This document shows positions 48,396-59,912 of a stretch of 64,000 bases of DNA, piece by piece. Below the pieces are notes generated by a model, which searched no databases, was not told where the DNA came from, and saw nothing but the letters and a program-made list of their open reading frames with translations. Each line of letters begins with the position of its first letter. Positions within the stretch are counted from its first letter, which is position 1. This stretch comes from Rhyacophila brunnea (taxonomy: Eukaryota > Arthropoda > Insecta > Trichoptera > Rhyacophilidae). Location: NCBI GenBank assembly GCA_022495005.1, contig JAGYXB010001855.1, positions 124,001-188,000 on the forward strand, written 5' to 3'. A program made the translations under genes and the position numbers.

Positions 48396-48815
48396 AAATT
48401 ACAAATTCAACGAAATTAATTTTGACTTTTTTAAGGACTAAGAAATCGTCATATGTAATATATTATGAGACACTGTGTTATACAATCAATTCATAGAAGT
48501 CACATGAAAGGTGTTTTGTTGTTTTACGTTCGTTTGCCAGAGCCGATAGTCACATATCGTGTTGGTCTCACTTCATTTTTTCAGGCAATTATCGCGGGTA
48601 AATAAGATCGATTTAAAAATAAAGCAAAACAATCACAATTATTCCATAAAATAAATCGTCAATTGAATATCGAAACATCATTGGCGTCCTAAGTTTTCTT
48701 CGTGCGATGTAAATTTACTCTTCCGATTTGAATGAAAAAATATAAACGTGTAGGAAATACTTTCGCAAATTAAATTTGCAAATGCAGCGCTGAAAGAAAA
48801 AAAAGGTACACACGC
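48396..48815. other. Gene-free stretch upstream of candidate promoter
   Basis: AT-rich, no repeat recognised. Confidence 0.4.
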
Positions 48816-48876
48816 TGGCGGTATAAAAATCGACAGCTTCTCCGCGCTTTGCAACTTTCAAAACACTGAGTAAGTA
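48816..48876 (+). promoter_or_regulatory. Candidate TATA promoter, short leader and splice donor
   Basis: GCGGTATAAAAATCGAC places a strong TATA box at 48822-48828. About 45 bp downstream CACTGA|GTAAGTAAAAG is a perfect 5' splice donor (GT at 48870-48871). A TATA box plus a very short first exon is a common layout for highly expressed insect genes such as cuticle proteins. No ATG lies in the leader, so a downstream exon would hold the start; none was recognised up to 64000. Confidence 0.4.
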
Positions 48877-49698
48877 AAAGCTTCCAGAAATGTCATCTTG
48901 TATCGAACATTATTTACTATTTAAAGGGGGTGTAGACCTACCGGATACCTCTAACAACACAATACAAAAGATGAAATTTCCTAATAATTTAAATTTAAAG
49001 TGTTTTATTAAAGCCATTATGTTTAAAAAGATTTTTATATATTATTATATAAATCACCATGAATCTCCCTTAGAAACAAAACATATTTCAATTCGATACG
49101 ATAATCAATTCATTAATTGTTTTTAGCAATTAGAAATTCATTAATCATCTAAAAAATACACAATAAATTAATCACCTAATTCCATCTTGTAAATTTGGTT
49201 TTAAAAGATTTTAAATTTTTCTTTTCATATATTAAGTAGGCTGAAAATAGCAACACTTATTCACTAGAGATTGCAATCTCAAACACAATTTTTGATCACG
49301 GGATCGTAAAAACAAATGATATTATACTGGAACTCCTGAGAACACAATAGAAATATTATTACTTCCAAGACTTGTACTCGCATCCATGTTCCAAATTATG
49401 TAAATTCGGTGATAAATGCGACTTTATTAAATGATGTGTATTATTTATTAAATAAAAAATGTAGTATTTTTTTTTTATTTTCATAATTAGTACGACAGTA
49501 AAATAAGCCATGCTTGTAGAAGAAAATGCATAGGTACACAATATTCACATTTCCGTGTTTTTATGTTATGATAATTTAAGAAGTTTTGAAACGTATGTAT
49601 GATTCATTTTTTGTTTTTATAAATCTTAAAATCACAATTATAAAATGCATACTTAATAATACAATGTTACTTTAATTTTACAATTAAACAATGTATTC
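48877..49698. other. AT-rich gene-free stretch
   Basis: A 78-codon ORF starts at 48890 but has no recognisable motif. Confidence 0.4.
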
Positions 49699-50392
49699 GT
49701 CAGTAATTCTTATGGCTTAAAAATGAACATTAAGAAATCAAAACTATTACTAGTATCAAAAATATCAACACCAGATACCAACACAAATTTTGTCATTAAC
49801 AGCGAACCAATCGAACGTGTGACCCATTATAAATATTTAGGTACATGGGTCAATGAGAAATGGGACCAGTCTCAGGAAATAAAAACTAGAATTGAAATCG
49901 CAAGGAGTGCCTTTCTCAAAATGAGACGCCTCCTTAGCAATCGAGACCCCTAAGTCTGAGACTGTGTATGGTACGTTGTTATGTTCTCTTAATTCTTTTC
50001 TATTGTATGGAAGTATGGACGCTAAACTAAGAGATGTCACGGAGACTTGAAGCTTTCGAGATGTGGCTGTATAGACGCATCCTCAAAATTCCTTGGACTG
50101 ACCGGGTGACAAATTTTGAAGTTCTCAATCGAATGGGGAAGGACCGAGAAGTTCTACGTAGTATCAAAACCAGGAAACTACAGTACCTCAGCCACATTAT
50201 GAGAGGACAAAAATACAGCATTCCCCAACTTGTCAGTCAAGGAAAGATCAATGGTGGGCGTAGCAGAGGACGGCGCCGCATTTCGTGGCTTAAGAACCTC
50301 CGTGATTGGTACGAGTGCAGCTCCATTGAACTGTTCTAAGATCGTCTTGATGGTGACCGACCTCTGCTAGGGGATGGCACAATAATAAGAAG
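49699..50392 (+). pseudogene. Non-LTR retrotransposon RT C-terminal half, best copy
   Basis: First frame from 49723: MNIKKSKLLLVS, then VTHYKYLGTWVNEKWDQ and IEIARSAFLKMRRLLSNRD. After a frameshift near 49950: CMEVWTLN, RRLEAFEMWLYRRILKIPWT, DRVTNFEVLNRMGKDREVL, LQYLSHIMRG and a RGRRRISWLKNLRDWYECS tail. These are the thumb and post-RT domains of CR1/Jockey-clade-like endonuclease-reverse-transcriptase elements common in insects. The RT catalytic core and endonuclease are absent. It ends GGGGATGGCACAATAATAAG. Confidence 0.92.
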
Positions 50393-50892
50393 AATGTATT
50401 CGTAAAATTTTAAGACACGTTTTTTATCATAAATATTAAAAATTACAAAAAATCAATATACCTACTTAAATTTGAATATCCATAGATTAAAAAAAATATA
50501 GTTAGAAAATGCCCATATTTTAAACCTCGTAAAAAGTCGTATAAAAAGACTAAATCAGAAATCGATTCGAATCCCGTGTAGTCTCACTGCCAGCTGAAAC
50601 TCCCAAGCAGGCCGAGACAGCGTAATCAATTATGATATCTTACTATCATAATATAATCATAATATCTTTAACAAATAATTATAGATAAAATAATAAGATA
50701 TAGTTTGAGAATCACTGCATTGCAGTGTGTGTGTGAAGCCATCAGTAGCAGAATTGCATTTACTTGAGCGAAATTTAATACGCGCTTTTTTTCTCGGAAA
50801 ACAGTCATTTTCATTTATGTTATAGTTTTCCCAGTATGTTTAAATTGGCGGAACTTTATAACCATTTAAAAATCATAAATTAATATAAAAGA

Positions 50893-50950
50893 TCAGGTAT
50901 GGCCAACAGATAGATCGCGATCTAACCCCTAGATCGTAAAGCAATTTTCG
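50893..50950 (+). mobile_element. Solo hAT-like left end
   Basis: CAGGTATGGCCAACAGATAG followed by ATCGCGATCT and a second AGATCG resembles hAT ends with GATCGCGATC palindromes. A Tigger-like element starts 100 bp further on; no matching right end was found. Confidence 0.5.
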
Positions 50951-51054
50951 TGTTCGTATTTTAAGATCCTTTTATTTAAAACGATTAATTTAAAAAAAAT
51001 CTGAGACTTTACACGTCTCTAAGAACTACTAAGAACCTACTAAAAATGTAAATA

Positions 51055-51664
51055 AGTACTCTTCCAGTAATCCGCCACCCCAAAAACCAAGTGTCCAATT
51101 AGTGAAAGCGGCGGATAGTGCATACATACAAAATATGGTAAAAATTATTATAACAGGTATTTCGTAAAAATAGTTTTTTTTGGGAAATTTGTATTAGCAA
51201 ATCACAGTTTTATTTATAATCAAAATCAAGTAGGTATTTACAAATTATACATATAACATATAACTAAGTTTATTAACTAAATATTGAACAGTAAATCATT
51301 TGACACAACCAGTTGTTCAGTGAGGCAGATATTTTGAATGGCTTATGATTCCTGGTTTTCCCTATGACCAAAAGCATCAGTTTGTGTGTCCCGGTTGCAA
51401 TGGAGCACGGCATAATTGTGATCTTTGGGCACTTTCCTCCCTGGTACATTACTTTCTTCGCGATGAACGTACGTTTTATGAAGGAGAAGTTTCCAAAATA
51501 AACCTGTCTCATCTGCGTTATATACTTGTACGCGGCGGACTACTGAATTTGACAATCGAATACCGACAAATTATACAGCTTGATTTTGTGCTTTCAACTA
51601 GTAAAAATAACGGCGGATTATAGTAGTTGTCGAATAATCGAGCGGCGGATTACTGAGAGTACTG
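51055..51664 (-). mobile_element. Tigger/pogo-like DNA transposon, internally deleted
   Basis: Left AGTACTCTTCCAGTAATCCG and right inverse CAGTACTCTCAGTAATCCGC, with TA flanks. The interior carries a DDE transposase fragment on the minus strand. Length about 610 bp against roughly 2-3 kb for intact relatives. Confidence 0.85.
51273..51560 (-). pseudogene. Tigger/Jerky-type DDE transposase fragment
   Basis: Minus-strand reading gives VYNADETGLFWKLL, HKTYVHREESNVPGRKVPKD, then after a frameshift ITIMPCSIATGTHKLMLLVI and GKTRNHKPFK. NADETGL contains the first catalytic aspartate of the DDE_1 (pogo/Tigger, Jerky) fold. The CENP-B DNA-binding N-terminus and the later two acidic residues are missing, so it is inactive. 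Confidence 0.9.
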
Positions 51665-52605
51665 TATTTTTTATAAGATGTGTATAAATTTTATTCATAT
51701 CCATTTACTTAAATATTATTTAGGTAAAAGATGTTGAAAAAACTTTATTATATTGAGAGGAGCCTAAACGTATGAAACTGAAGCAACAAAAAAAAGACTA
51801 CTGGTCAACTGATTAAAATAGTTACACAGTTAAAAATCAATTTCTTATATTTATTTCTTGATTTAACTTATTTTTTTAAATGTAATCGCATCTGACTATC
51901 GTTTCAATGAAACTTTTTAATTGATTTAACTTTTTGATACCTTAGTATTCCATACTTATGAGATAATTAGGGCAACTAAATTAAGCAAAATGTTAATTAT
52001 TATAATATTAAAACATATTTTAAATATTTGGACGCACCTATAGTTATTTATATTATAAATAGAAGATTATAACTCAGTTATGTGTATTAAAAACGAGAAA
52101 AAGACATAGCTTATAAAAAAAACTCTGTATAATGAACTGATTTGCATACAATATGTACATTATTCTATGTATTGTAGAAAGAAACTTGAAGTCTGCTTAT
52201 TAGATAGACATTACGTCATCTTTTATCATTAAATACAATAAGTTCTATCTGAGGTTTTGATACGATTTCTTAAAATAGCTTTAAAATATTTAATTAGAAT
52301 ATATAACCGTTGAATCAGAACTACCTGCCAGAAAAACTGTCAAATTGACAAAAACTGGGCACACGGAAATAACTTTACTAAGAATAATGATTATCGACAG
52401 CATCAAATAAAACTCATATTTAAATCCGACTGCACATTTATATCGGAAATGCAAATCGTTAAAATATATCACTGTACCTTTGAGATATCAGATTGTAGAA
52501 ATTAAAGTGATTTATTTATTAGTCGGCTCAATACACGGTTAATCTTGATATTGACTCTAAAATAATTATTCTCTCAGGATAGCTGCTGCATTGTGAGTTG
52601 TTTGA
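51665..52605. other. AT-rich gene-free stretch
   Basis: Nothing supported. Confidence 0.45.
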
Positions 52606-53115
52606 AGTCTTGGATTGAAATTTGTACGCATGCAGTTCGCCGTATCACACTTCACTGTGAAATGTTGTATCGGAGTTATATGGTCGTATATTAAAGACCG
52701 TCCAAACTCTTTGGGTCGTAGGTATAGTGATATAGGTATAAGTACTGTGATAAATTTCATGTCAAAATAAAACACGGTTCTTATCATTTTACAGGTAGCC
52801 AGCAATAAAAAAAAATGAAAATAGCCGATATACTGGATTATTTGTTAGGTTAGGTAAGGTTGGGTTTCAATCTTGGATTCATCAATTTTGTCAAAATCAG
52901 CTATGAAAATTGGCGTGGTTCCTGCCTGGCGTGATATAAATCGACTTGTATTTAAAACACTTACAAAATACGTAATAAAAACTATCGAAATACAAGGGAA
53001 AGACAATAGAAAATATGTAATTAAATTAGAAATACATACAAACGCGTAATTTTTTCATGTGATATAGAAAAGACCGCATAGTATACGGTGAAATGTTATA
53101 CATACAATTTACATG
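52606..53115 (+). repeat. TTAGG-R dispersed repeat, copy 9, with internal replacement
   Basis: TTTGTACGCATGCAGTTCGC, the GTCGTATATTAAAGACCGTC block, and GTTAGGTTAGGTAAGGTTGG are in place. After GCTATGAAAATTG about 150 bp of foreign sequence (GCGTGGTTCCTGCCTGGCG …) precedes a remnant of the 3' palindrome CGCATAGTATACGG. Confidence 0.82.
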
Positions 53116-53119
53116 TAAC

Positions 53120-53559
53120 CGTGAGAAGTATAAAGCTTTACACCAGTCACAAAATATTCCGCAATCTCCCGGTAATGCATTATGTAAGACTTGCACAATA
53201 CATGATTTCTGAAATCTTGATTTTTCGTATATTAAATTGAAACTTATTGTGGTTTATAAAGTTATTTTGTACTTCAACCAATATTCATTGAAACGTTATT
53301 TTATTTTGGTAATTATAATATTGTAATAATTACAATCAGATGCATGACTGTGTGTGTGATGTGTGATGACTGTGAGTCATGTTAAACGTAGCCCATCTGA
53401 CGAATCTGACAGACTTCTTAAAATGTTATGTAGTCCTGAAAAATAGCAATATTTTATATAATCACCAATCTAATATTTAAGGAAATTAATATACCATATA
53501 GGTACTTACAAGAACATAATATGATTACCGTTTAAATTTCTTTCATTATTTCGACGTAC
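53120..53559. other. AT-rich gene-free stretch
   Basis: A TGTGTGTGATGTGTGATGAC simple-sequence patch lies at 53350; nothing else. Confidence 0.4.
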
Positions 53560-54010
53560 ACTTTTGGTGTTTACGCTTTTTTTAACATTAAGTGGGCTCG
53601 CATATCAGAACTCGCCGCATGCGTCTTACGACGAATTCATCGATGTGACGTCATCGTAAACCAAGAAACAAACGTTATCAAATGGAGCTTCGCAGATTGG
53701 CCGATGCAACTGCGACTCTGCGATCCTGCGACATGCCTCGAGTTGCATTGGCCAAAGCCTGCATGTCGATCTCGAAAAATGTCGGCTCCACGCAAGCGGT
53801 CATCGGCCATTTCTGTCTCTGTCTACACTGTCATTGCTCGCTCATCGCTGGTCACCGCGTTTGACGTTTGTTCATACACAATAAAAATGGCAGACGAGAG
53901 ACTTCTCCTTTTTCGCGTTTGACGTTTGCCGCTAGGCAGATGTGCGAGGTTGTAGCATGCAACATTCGTTGGCGGTCTCATAAGTTTTGATTTATGGCCG
54001 TCAGGCACAC
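53560..54010. other. GC-rich patch, possible inverted-repeat element
   Basis: Left GAACTCGCCGCATGCGTCTT and the inverse of the right edge AAACTCGCCTTGTGTGCCTG suggest degenerate terminal repeats. GCGTTTGACGTTTG occurs twice, about 60 bp apart. A short plus-strand reading MADERLLLFRV at 53888 stops after 11 codons. Either a PIF/Harbinger-like remnant or a promoter-like region. Confidence 0.35.
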
Positions 54011-54658
54011 AAGGCGAGTTTTTATGTGTTACTACTTACATAATTCACAACCGAAACAATCATGAATATTTTTTTAAGAATTGAAACAAGTTATCAATAA
54101 ACTATGAGAAAATGTAACTTTATCAAGTAAATACACTAACTCAATAATTAAAGGACTAATTTCGCTGGTATTATCACCTTACTACTACGTACTAGATTAT
54201 GAATTAGGTAAATATTGATCTTGAGGCACTGGATCTTGGGTGAAGTAAACCATAGTGTAGGTATCTAATAAATATTTTTATAAAAGATAAATATTAAAAG
54301 TAAAACTCGGTTAGAACCATGCGTATGTGATGCACAACGTGGCCGCCAACACCAACGCATCCATAAATTCAATTAACGCACCGGTGTTCAAGTTTTCTTA
54401 GCAAGAATTTGCATTTACTTGTAGCATATAATATAATATACTATTAAATTTACTAGAATAAATCATAAGTGGTCGCTGACCCGCCCGGTCCACTGCAATA
54501 GCTCATATAATATGTCAAAATAAGTACTGAATGCATACATAGTATAATATATAGTTATTTAAGATTTTATTAGACTGAAGAATGTATCTAGTATATATTA
54601 TTTTAACGCCTTTTTGTGTAAATATATACTTAATACTTAGTAGAAAGCGTTAATGAGA

Positions 54659-55165
54659 TCAGTAATTCTTATGGTTTAAAAATGAACCTCAAGAAAACAA
54701 AATTATTACGAATATTAAAAATAGAAACACCAATACAATTTTTGTCATTAACAGAGAACCAATCATTGAACGTATGACCCATTATAAATATTTTGGTAAA
54801 TGGGCCAATGAGAAATGAAACCAGTCTCAGGAAATAAAAAAACTAGAATTGAGATCGCAAGGGGTGCTTTTTTCAAAATGGGACTCCTTAGCAATCGAGA
54901 CCTTAACATAGGTCTGAGACTGCGTATGGTATGTTGTTATGTTTTCTCAATTATTTACTATGGTATGGAAGTATGGACGGTTAAACCAAGAGATGACACG
55001 GAGAGTTGAAGCTTTCGGGCTGTATAGACGCAGCTTCAAAATTTTTTGGACTGACCAGGTGACAAATGTTGAAGTTCTCAATCGAATGGGAATGGACCAA
55101 GAAGTTCTGCGTAGTATCAAAACTAGGAAACTACATTACCTCGGCCACATTATGATCCTCTAAAT
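54659..55165 (+). pseudogene. Non-LTR retrotransposon fragment, degraded sister of 49699
   Basis: Starts at the same point as the 49.7 kb copy (TCAGTAATTCTTATGGTTTA) and runs through IEIARGAFFKM, GLRLRMVCCYVFSIIYYGME and VEVLNRMGMDQEVLRSIKTR KLHYLGHIM before breaking off at 55160. Several frameshifts. Confidence 0.9.
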
Positions 55166-56305
55166 CATAAATCATGAGTGCCATGGGGTCCTCTAACGTG
55201 GGGAGTTGCATGCTGCTGAAAGCCAATAGCCATGTTGAAAGCAGACCGACATTTATATTGTCGAAATTATCAGAGAAAAAAATATTGTAGATAGTGATCT
55301 ATTTAAATTGTTGAGCTTATTGTGTAATTTATAGAATATCTGTTTCATTTGGATTGTGCTCACTATGGGTCGGGTGAATCGATTATAATCATTTCTCGTA
55401 AATGTATTTTTTAATATAAAATCCACCTTGGTCCCTTAGAATGTCCATATCTACATAATATAATAATATGCTCCTTTTAGAAATGCATAATAAACATTAA
55501 TATTTTTACATGTCAGACATTGGGCTTAGATTTTTTTTAAATTAATTTGAAAGTTCTTCGAAGTTAAACTATAATTTATTAAAAATATTATAAAACAATG
55601 TTTTTGTCTCTTTCTTCCATGTAAACGTAGTTTCATCATAATAATGGGTTGTACCTTAAACAATCCTATTAAAATCAAAACACAACTAATGAGCTTAATT
55701 GAGATGATATTCTTATCTGATTATTAAGATTCATAGTGCAATCAAAAACACAGCTGGCGTCTATTTTAAAACTGTACCAGAATGAGTTTTCATTTGATAT
55801 TCTCATCAGTATTATATAATACAATATTAATACACTTTATAGTGACTGGTTATCTAGCTAAAGTGTATTGTTTACTAGTACCCAGCAACTAAAGTTTAAC
55901 ACTTAAAGCACGTTGATAATGTATTGTAATATATTCTTCTTATTTAGACAAATACATTGTGGCAAGGCTTATCGTTGATTGTGCAGGGAAAAACAACGTA
56001 TATAAGTAGTACATAACACTGCTAACAATTTATTTGATTTTCAATTGTTGTTGATCAATACTAAATATCGATTGGTATGACTGTATCAAAGTCACGATTA
56101 AACACCCACAACTTGGGATACATGATCACACTATTGTGATACGTATTTATAATATTACGGCATGTATTATTTTTATATTATTCTATGCATAAGTGATAAC
56201 ATCTGTTATTAATTATAAAAAAAAATGATTGATAATGTAGTAATGAGTCAACTCTGATGGAATTAAAATACTAATTTTCAAGGTTAATGGTAACATTTAA
56301 TCTTC
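55166..56305. other. AT-rich gene-free stretch
   Basis: Nothing supported. Confidence 0.45.
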
Positions 56306-56313
56306 TTCTATAT

Positions 56314-57239
56314 CAGCGGCTTTCAAACTGAGGTCCGCGATCGAACACATATTTATACTATTTATATTTTTATAATTATAGCATGTAACATTCGGCGCTT
56401 CAAGGAAAAGATATCACAGTGCTCTATTGTCACGAAAAATTAACAGCTTTCAAAATGAAGCTTGAACTATGGATTGTAAAGTTAGAGAGGAAGAATTTTG
56501 CCCCATTCCCACAGCTGAACAAATATTATATTGATGAAAATGGTTTTAATGTCGATGGCAATATCCTTGAGGTGATGAAACAGAATATTGCCTTCATTCT
56601 TAGCGAAGAAATTTCTTACTATTTTCCTGACCTACGAGAATTTGAAAAATACCATCGTTTTATCAATAACCCATTTGTACTCTCCATTAATGATCTGCCT
56701 TCGGAGACAATTTAATTCAGGAACAGTTTATTGATTTGATAAATGGTGAGGGTGCAAAACATGTTTTCCGTGAAACGTGTTGTAGTGGTTTATGGATTGA
56801 AATGACACAATCCTATCCTGATGTTGCAAAGATGGCTCTAAGAGTGCTGATTCCATTCGCAACCACCTATGAGTATGAGACGGCTTTATTACTTTTACTT
56901 ACTTTTATACCCGACAAATGACATACGAGTTCCATTGGCCAAAACAAAGCCAAGCATAAAAGAACTGGTTCAGGCAAACCAGATGCATCCATCCCATTAA
57001 AATTATCATTTAAACTTAATGAGTACATACCATGTAATATTTTCTGAATACATAACAGTTTGTAAAAAATGTTTTATTCTCAACGGCCTATAAGCAGTGC
57101 CGCGCCACAGGTATGTGGCACCTACAATTTCTTTAAAATAATATAGATTTAATTTTTTTATTAAAGCGGTCCGCGAGCCATCAAATAAATATAAAAGGGA
57201 CCGCTATGAAGGAAATTTTAAAAAGTTAGAGAACCACTG
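56314..57239 (+). mobile_element. hAT element with transposase C-terminus
   Basis: Left CAGCGGCTTTCAAACTGAGG and right inverse CAGTGGTTCTCTAACTTTTT, flanked by TTCTATAT (56306-56313) and TTATATAT (57240-57247), 7 of 8 matching. CAGTGGTTCTCAAAC-type ends are standard for hAT elements related to ZBED5/SCAND3-like genes. GGTCCGCGA and CGGTCCGCGAG sub-terminal blocks are inverted. Confidence 0.92.
56397..57000 (+). pseudogene. ZBED5/SCAND3-like hAT transposase C-terminal region
   Basis: Plus-strand reading: LQGKDITVLYCHEKLTAFKM then LELWIVKLERKNFAPFPQLN, YYFPDLREFEKYHRFINNPF, a frameshift near 56715, FRETCCSGLWIEMTQSYPD, PFATTYEYETALL (normally PFATTYLCExxFS), another frame change near 56915, and KPSIKELVQANQMHPSH to a stop. 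It spans the RNase-H distal part and the dimerisation domain of this hAT lineage. The BED finger and proximal catalytic residues are absent. Confidence 0.93.
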
Positions 57240-57409
57240 TTATATATCTATCTTGCCCTATTACTAATTTTACGTTTCATTTATTACGACAAGGTAAAAT
57301 TTTTTGGGAAGTGGCCTCTGTTACGGATGCGTAAAATAGCTCTTCAAACGGACTAATTAATTATATTTTAGTTACCTATCTATTCATCGTAATATAAAAC
57401 TATAAGATA

Positions 57410-57545
57410 GCGTTCGCTAAAGAAATAGGCTGGACACATAGCTCGAAGACCCAAGAGGTACAAAAAGTTCGCCAGGTACACCTAGAGGCCGCTGGATCGA
57501 CGAAATGATTAAGTTATGCGGAAGTACGTGGCAGAACTACGCACA
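57410..57545 (+). pseudogene. Non-LTR retrotransposon fragment, short
   Basis: In shifting frames it reads WAGHIARR-like then RPLDRRND and LCGSTWQNYAH, fitting the WAGHIARR…GRPxxRWxDDLxKxxGxxW tail of insect non-LTR elements. It is abutted at 57552 by a family C MITE. Confidence 0.65.
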
Positions 57546-57551
57546 TACCTA

Positions 57552-58004
57552 CCACGTTTTTAAATTTACTGATAAATCATATAAACTTTACAATTCTATG
57601 TATTAATAAATACTTTTTTTGTACTTGATAGAAATACTGAATAAATATAGAATACTGAAATGTCATTTTGACATGTCATATTGATTTCCATAGTAACGTA
57701 TTAATACTTTAGTTACAAGGACCCCCTTAGCAACCAATGATAATGTTTTACTTTTTACGAATTTTTTCCGAAATAACTTTCCATACAAAACAGAATTAAC
57801 TGAAAATAAATTCAATTCTGCTTAAAGATGGCTAAAAGTATTAAAAAAATGCATTGTCGTCGTGTTCTGATATAATCTAAAAGTTTCAAATGTCTAACTA
57901 GTCGGGAAGTTAGTTAAAAATCTTCAATCGTCCAATACAAATCTTGGACAAACAAGTAAAAATTTGTACTGGACAAACAAGAATACAAGCTAATAAAAAC
58001 GTGG
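57552..58004 (-). mobile_element. TA-flanked MITE, family C copy 4
   Basis: CCACGTTTTTAAATTTACTG to …AATAAAAACGTGG with TA at 57550-57551 and 58005-58006. Full set of family blocks including AGTCGGGAAGTTAGTTAAAA. It appears to have inserted at the end of the retrotransposon fragment 57410-57545. Confidence 0.93.
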
Positions 58005-58140
58005 TAATAAAATACAAAGTATTATCATGTTATTTTTATTATTTTTTATACTTAAATAAATACGATTGGCGGACATGGCCCACTTTGCTTTTATAGGAAA
58101 AACATTCTGAAATATTTTATAAATCTATAATTGGTACCAA

Positions 58141-58605
58141 ATGTTGTTCAGGGCGTGCGTGCTACCTGTGCTTCTGTATAGCCGTGAGACATGGCATCTT
58201 ACTAAGCTTCAAAGGTCTCGGCTTTTGAGCTTTGATAATTGATGTCTCCACCGAATCTTAGGGGTACATTGGTACGACCGCATTACAAACACTCGAGTTC
58301 ATGAGCGGACACAGCAGCCGTCGGTGTATGAGGTAAACATGAAGAGACGCTTAACGTGACTGGGACATGTGTTCCGGATGCCGCCAGAGAGTGCAACACT
58401 TCGTACCCTTATGGCACAGGCCCAAGGGTTCCGTCGCCGTGGCCGGCCCTTCCTCCTCCTTCGATGCTACAAAAATGATCTACGCACTGCAGGTCTGGCA
58501 TGGCGGGAGGCGCGAAAGCTGACGATGGACCGAGGAAAGTGGCGTTAACTTGTCCTTGTCCTATGCCCCAACGCTGCGGCGTGTCAGGGAGATAGAAGAC
58601 CAATT
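58141..58605 (+). pseudogene. Non-LTR retrotransposon 3' region, GC-rich
   Basis: FRACVLPVLLYSRETWHLT, RSRLLSFDN, stop, LHRILGVHWYDRITN, LGHVFRMPPESATLRTLMAQ, RRRGRPFLLLRCYKNDLRT, AGLAWREARKLTMDRGKWR. This is the post-RT tail in near-continuous frame with a few stops, better preserved and longer than its relative at 13212. GC content is far above the local average. Confidence 0.92.
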
Positions 58606-59394
58606 GGTAAAATAATATCTATTTACGTCTTCATTTTTTTATACACGCTGATTGAATTAAAAATTATATAATTCTCATATTTAAATGTATTGGAATTTTG
58701 CCAAGTGATTAACATAATATTAATACCCACATAAAAAAAAATTCAAAACAACTGTTAATCCGTGGAAAAAACAAAGTTTTATGATCTCATTGAACTTGAA
58801 TTCCAAGCTACAATAAAAAATTGCTCGTATCACTGATATAAATACATTTCATTCAATTTTCAGTTGAAATTACTTGCTTACACACAGTCAAAATATATCG
58901 CTACAACGGTTTTCGCTTATATCACTTTCAAAAGATATTTATTGCAGAAAGCATGATTGATATTGCGTAATAATATGACTTCAATGGTTGGTTATTATTG
59001 TCTTTGCTTGTAGGGTTACTACAGTGCATTTTTCCATCATCTTTCCTCGACGTTTCGGGCTAGTTGCGACTTGTGAACGAACGTCTGAGAGTATCAACGA
59101 TTGGACAGCACTCAATTAATGCAGGTAACAAATAATTGTACTGCGAGACAAATATACTGAGAATAAATTGTACCTTTTCACCTTGTAAAGGTATCAAAGA
59201 AACCATAACAATGTTAACAGGGACAACAGTTTGAAAACGTCATGACTTCCTGATCTTATCTTTTGACTGGCATCTCCCGATGTACGTAGAAAACTTTCTT
59301 GTTTTAATAACGTTTAATAACTTTAACATTTTCAATACCTACCTAATAGTACGCCCCAACTATTGCAAAATAACTTGAAAATTATTACTCTATG
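58606..59394. other. AT-rich gene-free stretch
   Basis: Nothing supported. Confidence 0.45.
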
Positions 59395-59495
59395 CACCAA
59401 CGTTGCCAATTTAGCATTTTTATTGTAAGCATTTTTGAATTAGTGTTTTTATGACAAAACAAACAGCTTACAAGCTATCGGTGTATACTTATGTA
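59395..59495 (+). mobile_element. hAT fragment, CAGTGTTGCCAAC family left end
   Basis: CAACGTTGCCAATTTAGCAT and AAACAGCTTACAAGCTATCG resemble the left end of 19458-19851. The rest is missing. Confidence 0.55.
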
Positions 59496-59824
59496 CGCGC
59501 GTTAGAAGTTATACTTCTTTGGCGTAACAAAACAAAGACAAAACTTGTGATAACCTAGATTCTTCGACGAGCTCTTAAATTACACACTCAAGAAAAAAGG
59601 CCGCTTATTGGAACGCCGCTGGTTTATTTCTATACACTTTAACTTATATTACTAAATTATATAATTATTTATCGTTGTTTTTATTTTTAAAGTAACAACT
59701 GCCACTATGAGGTTTAATAGTTTGTTGACGTAAGGAATTGCAAATGGCCGACAATAATAAATTCGCTGCCTAGGCAACGAAACAATTCTAAACTTTAATA
59801 ATATACTATATAATCGTCACGATT

Positions 59825-59912
59825 GGAGTATCATACTGTGGCGTAATGGTATTGCGTTCGGCTGATAACCGAACAATCGGTGGCTCGAATCCAATCGATT
59901 TATTTTTGTGTG
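59825..59912 (+). tRNA. tRNA-Ile(GAT)-like pseudogene or SINE head
   Basis: A perfect anticodon arm TTCGG-CTGATAA-CCGAA with T33 and anticodon GAT, an A-box-like TGGCGTAATGGTA and a B-box-like GGCTCGAATCC are present. The acceptor stem is not closed and the T-stem has a bulge and a mismatch, so a functional tRNA is unlikely. Confidence 0.4.

Noticed and set aside
53888..53923. Possible gene start MADERLLLFRV
   Set aside because: Stops after 11 codons with no donor consensus at a sensible place; the region looks like a degenerate element.
54330..54355. hAT end remnant (GATGCACAACGTGGCCGCC)
   Set aside because: Resembles the terminus at 7063 over about 18 bp only; too short to call without alignment.
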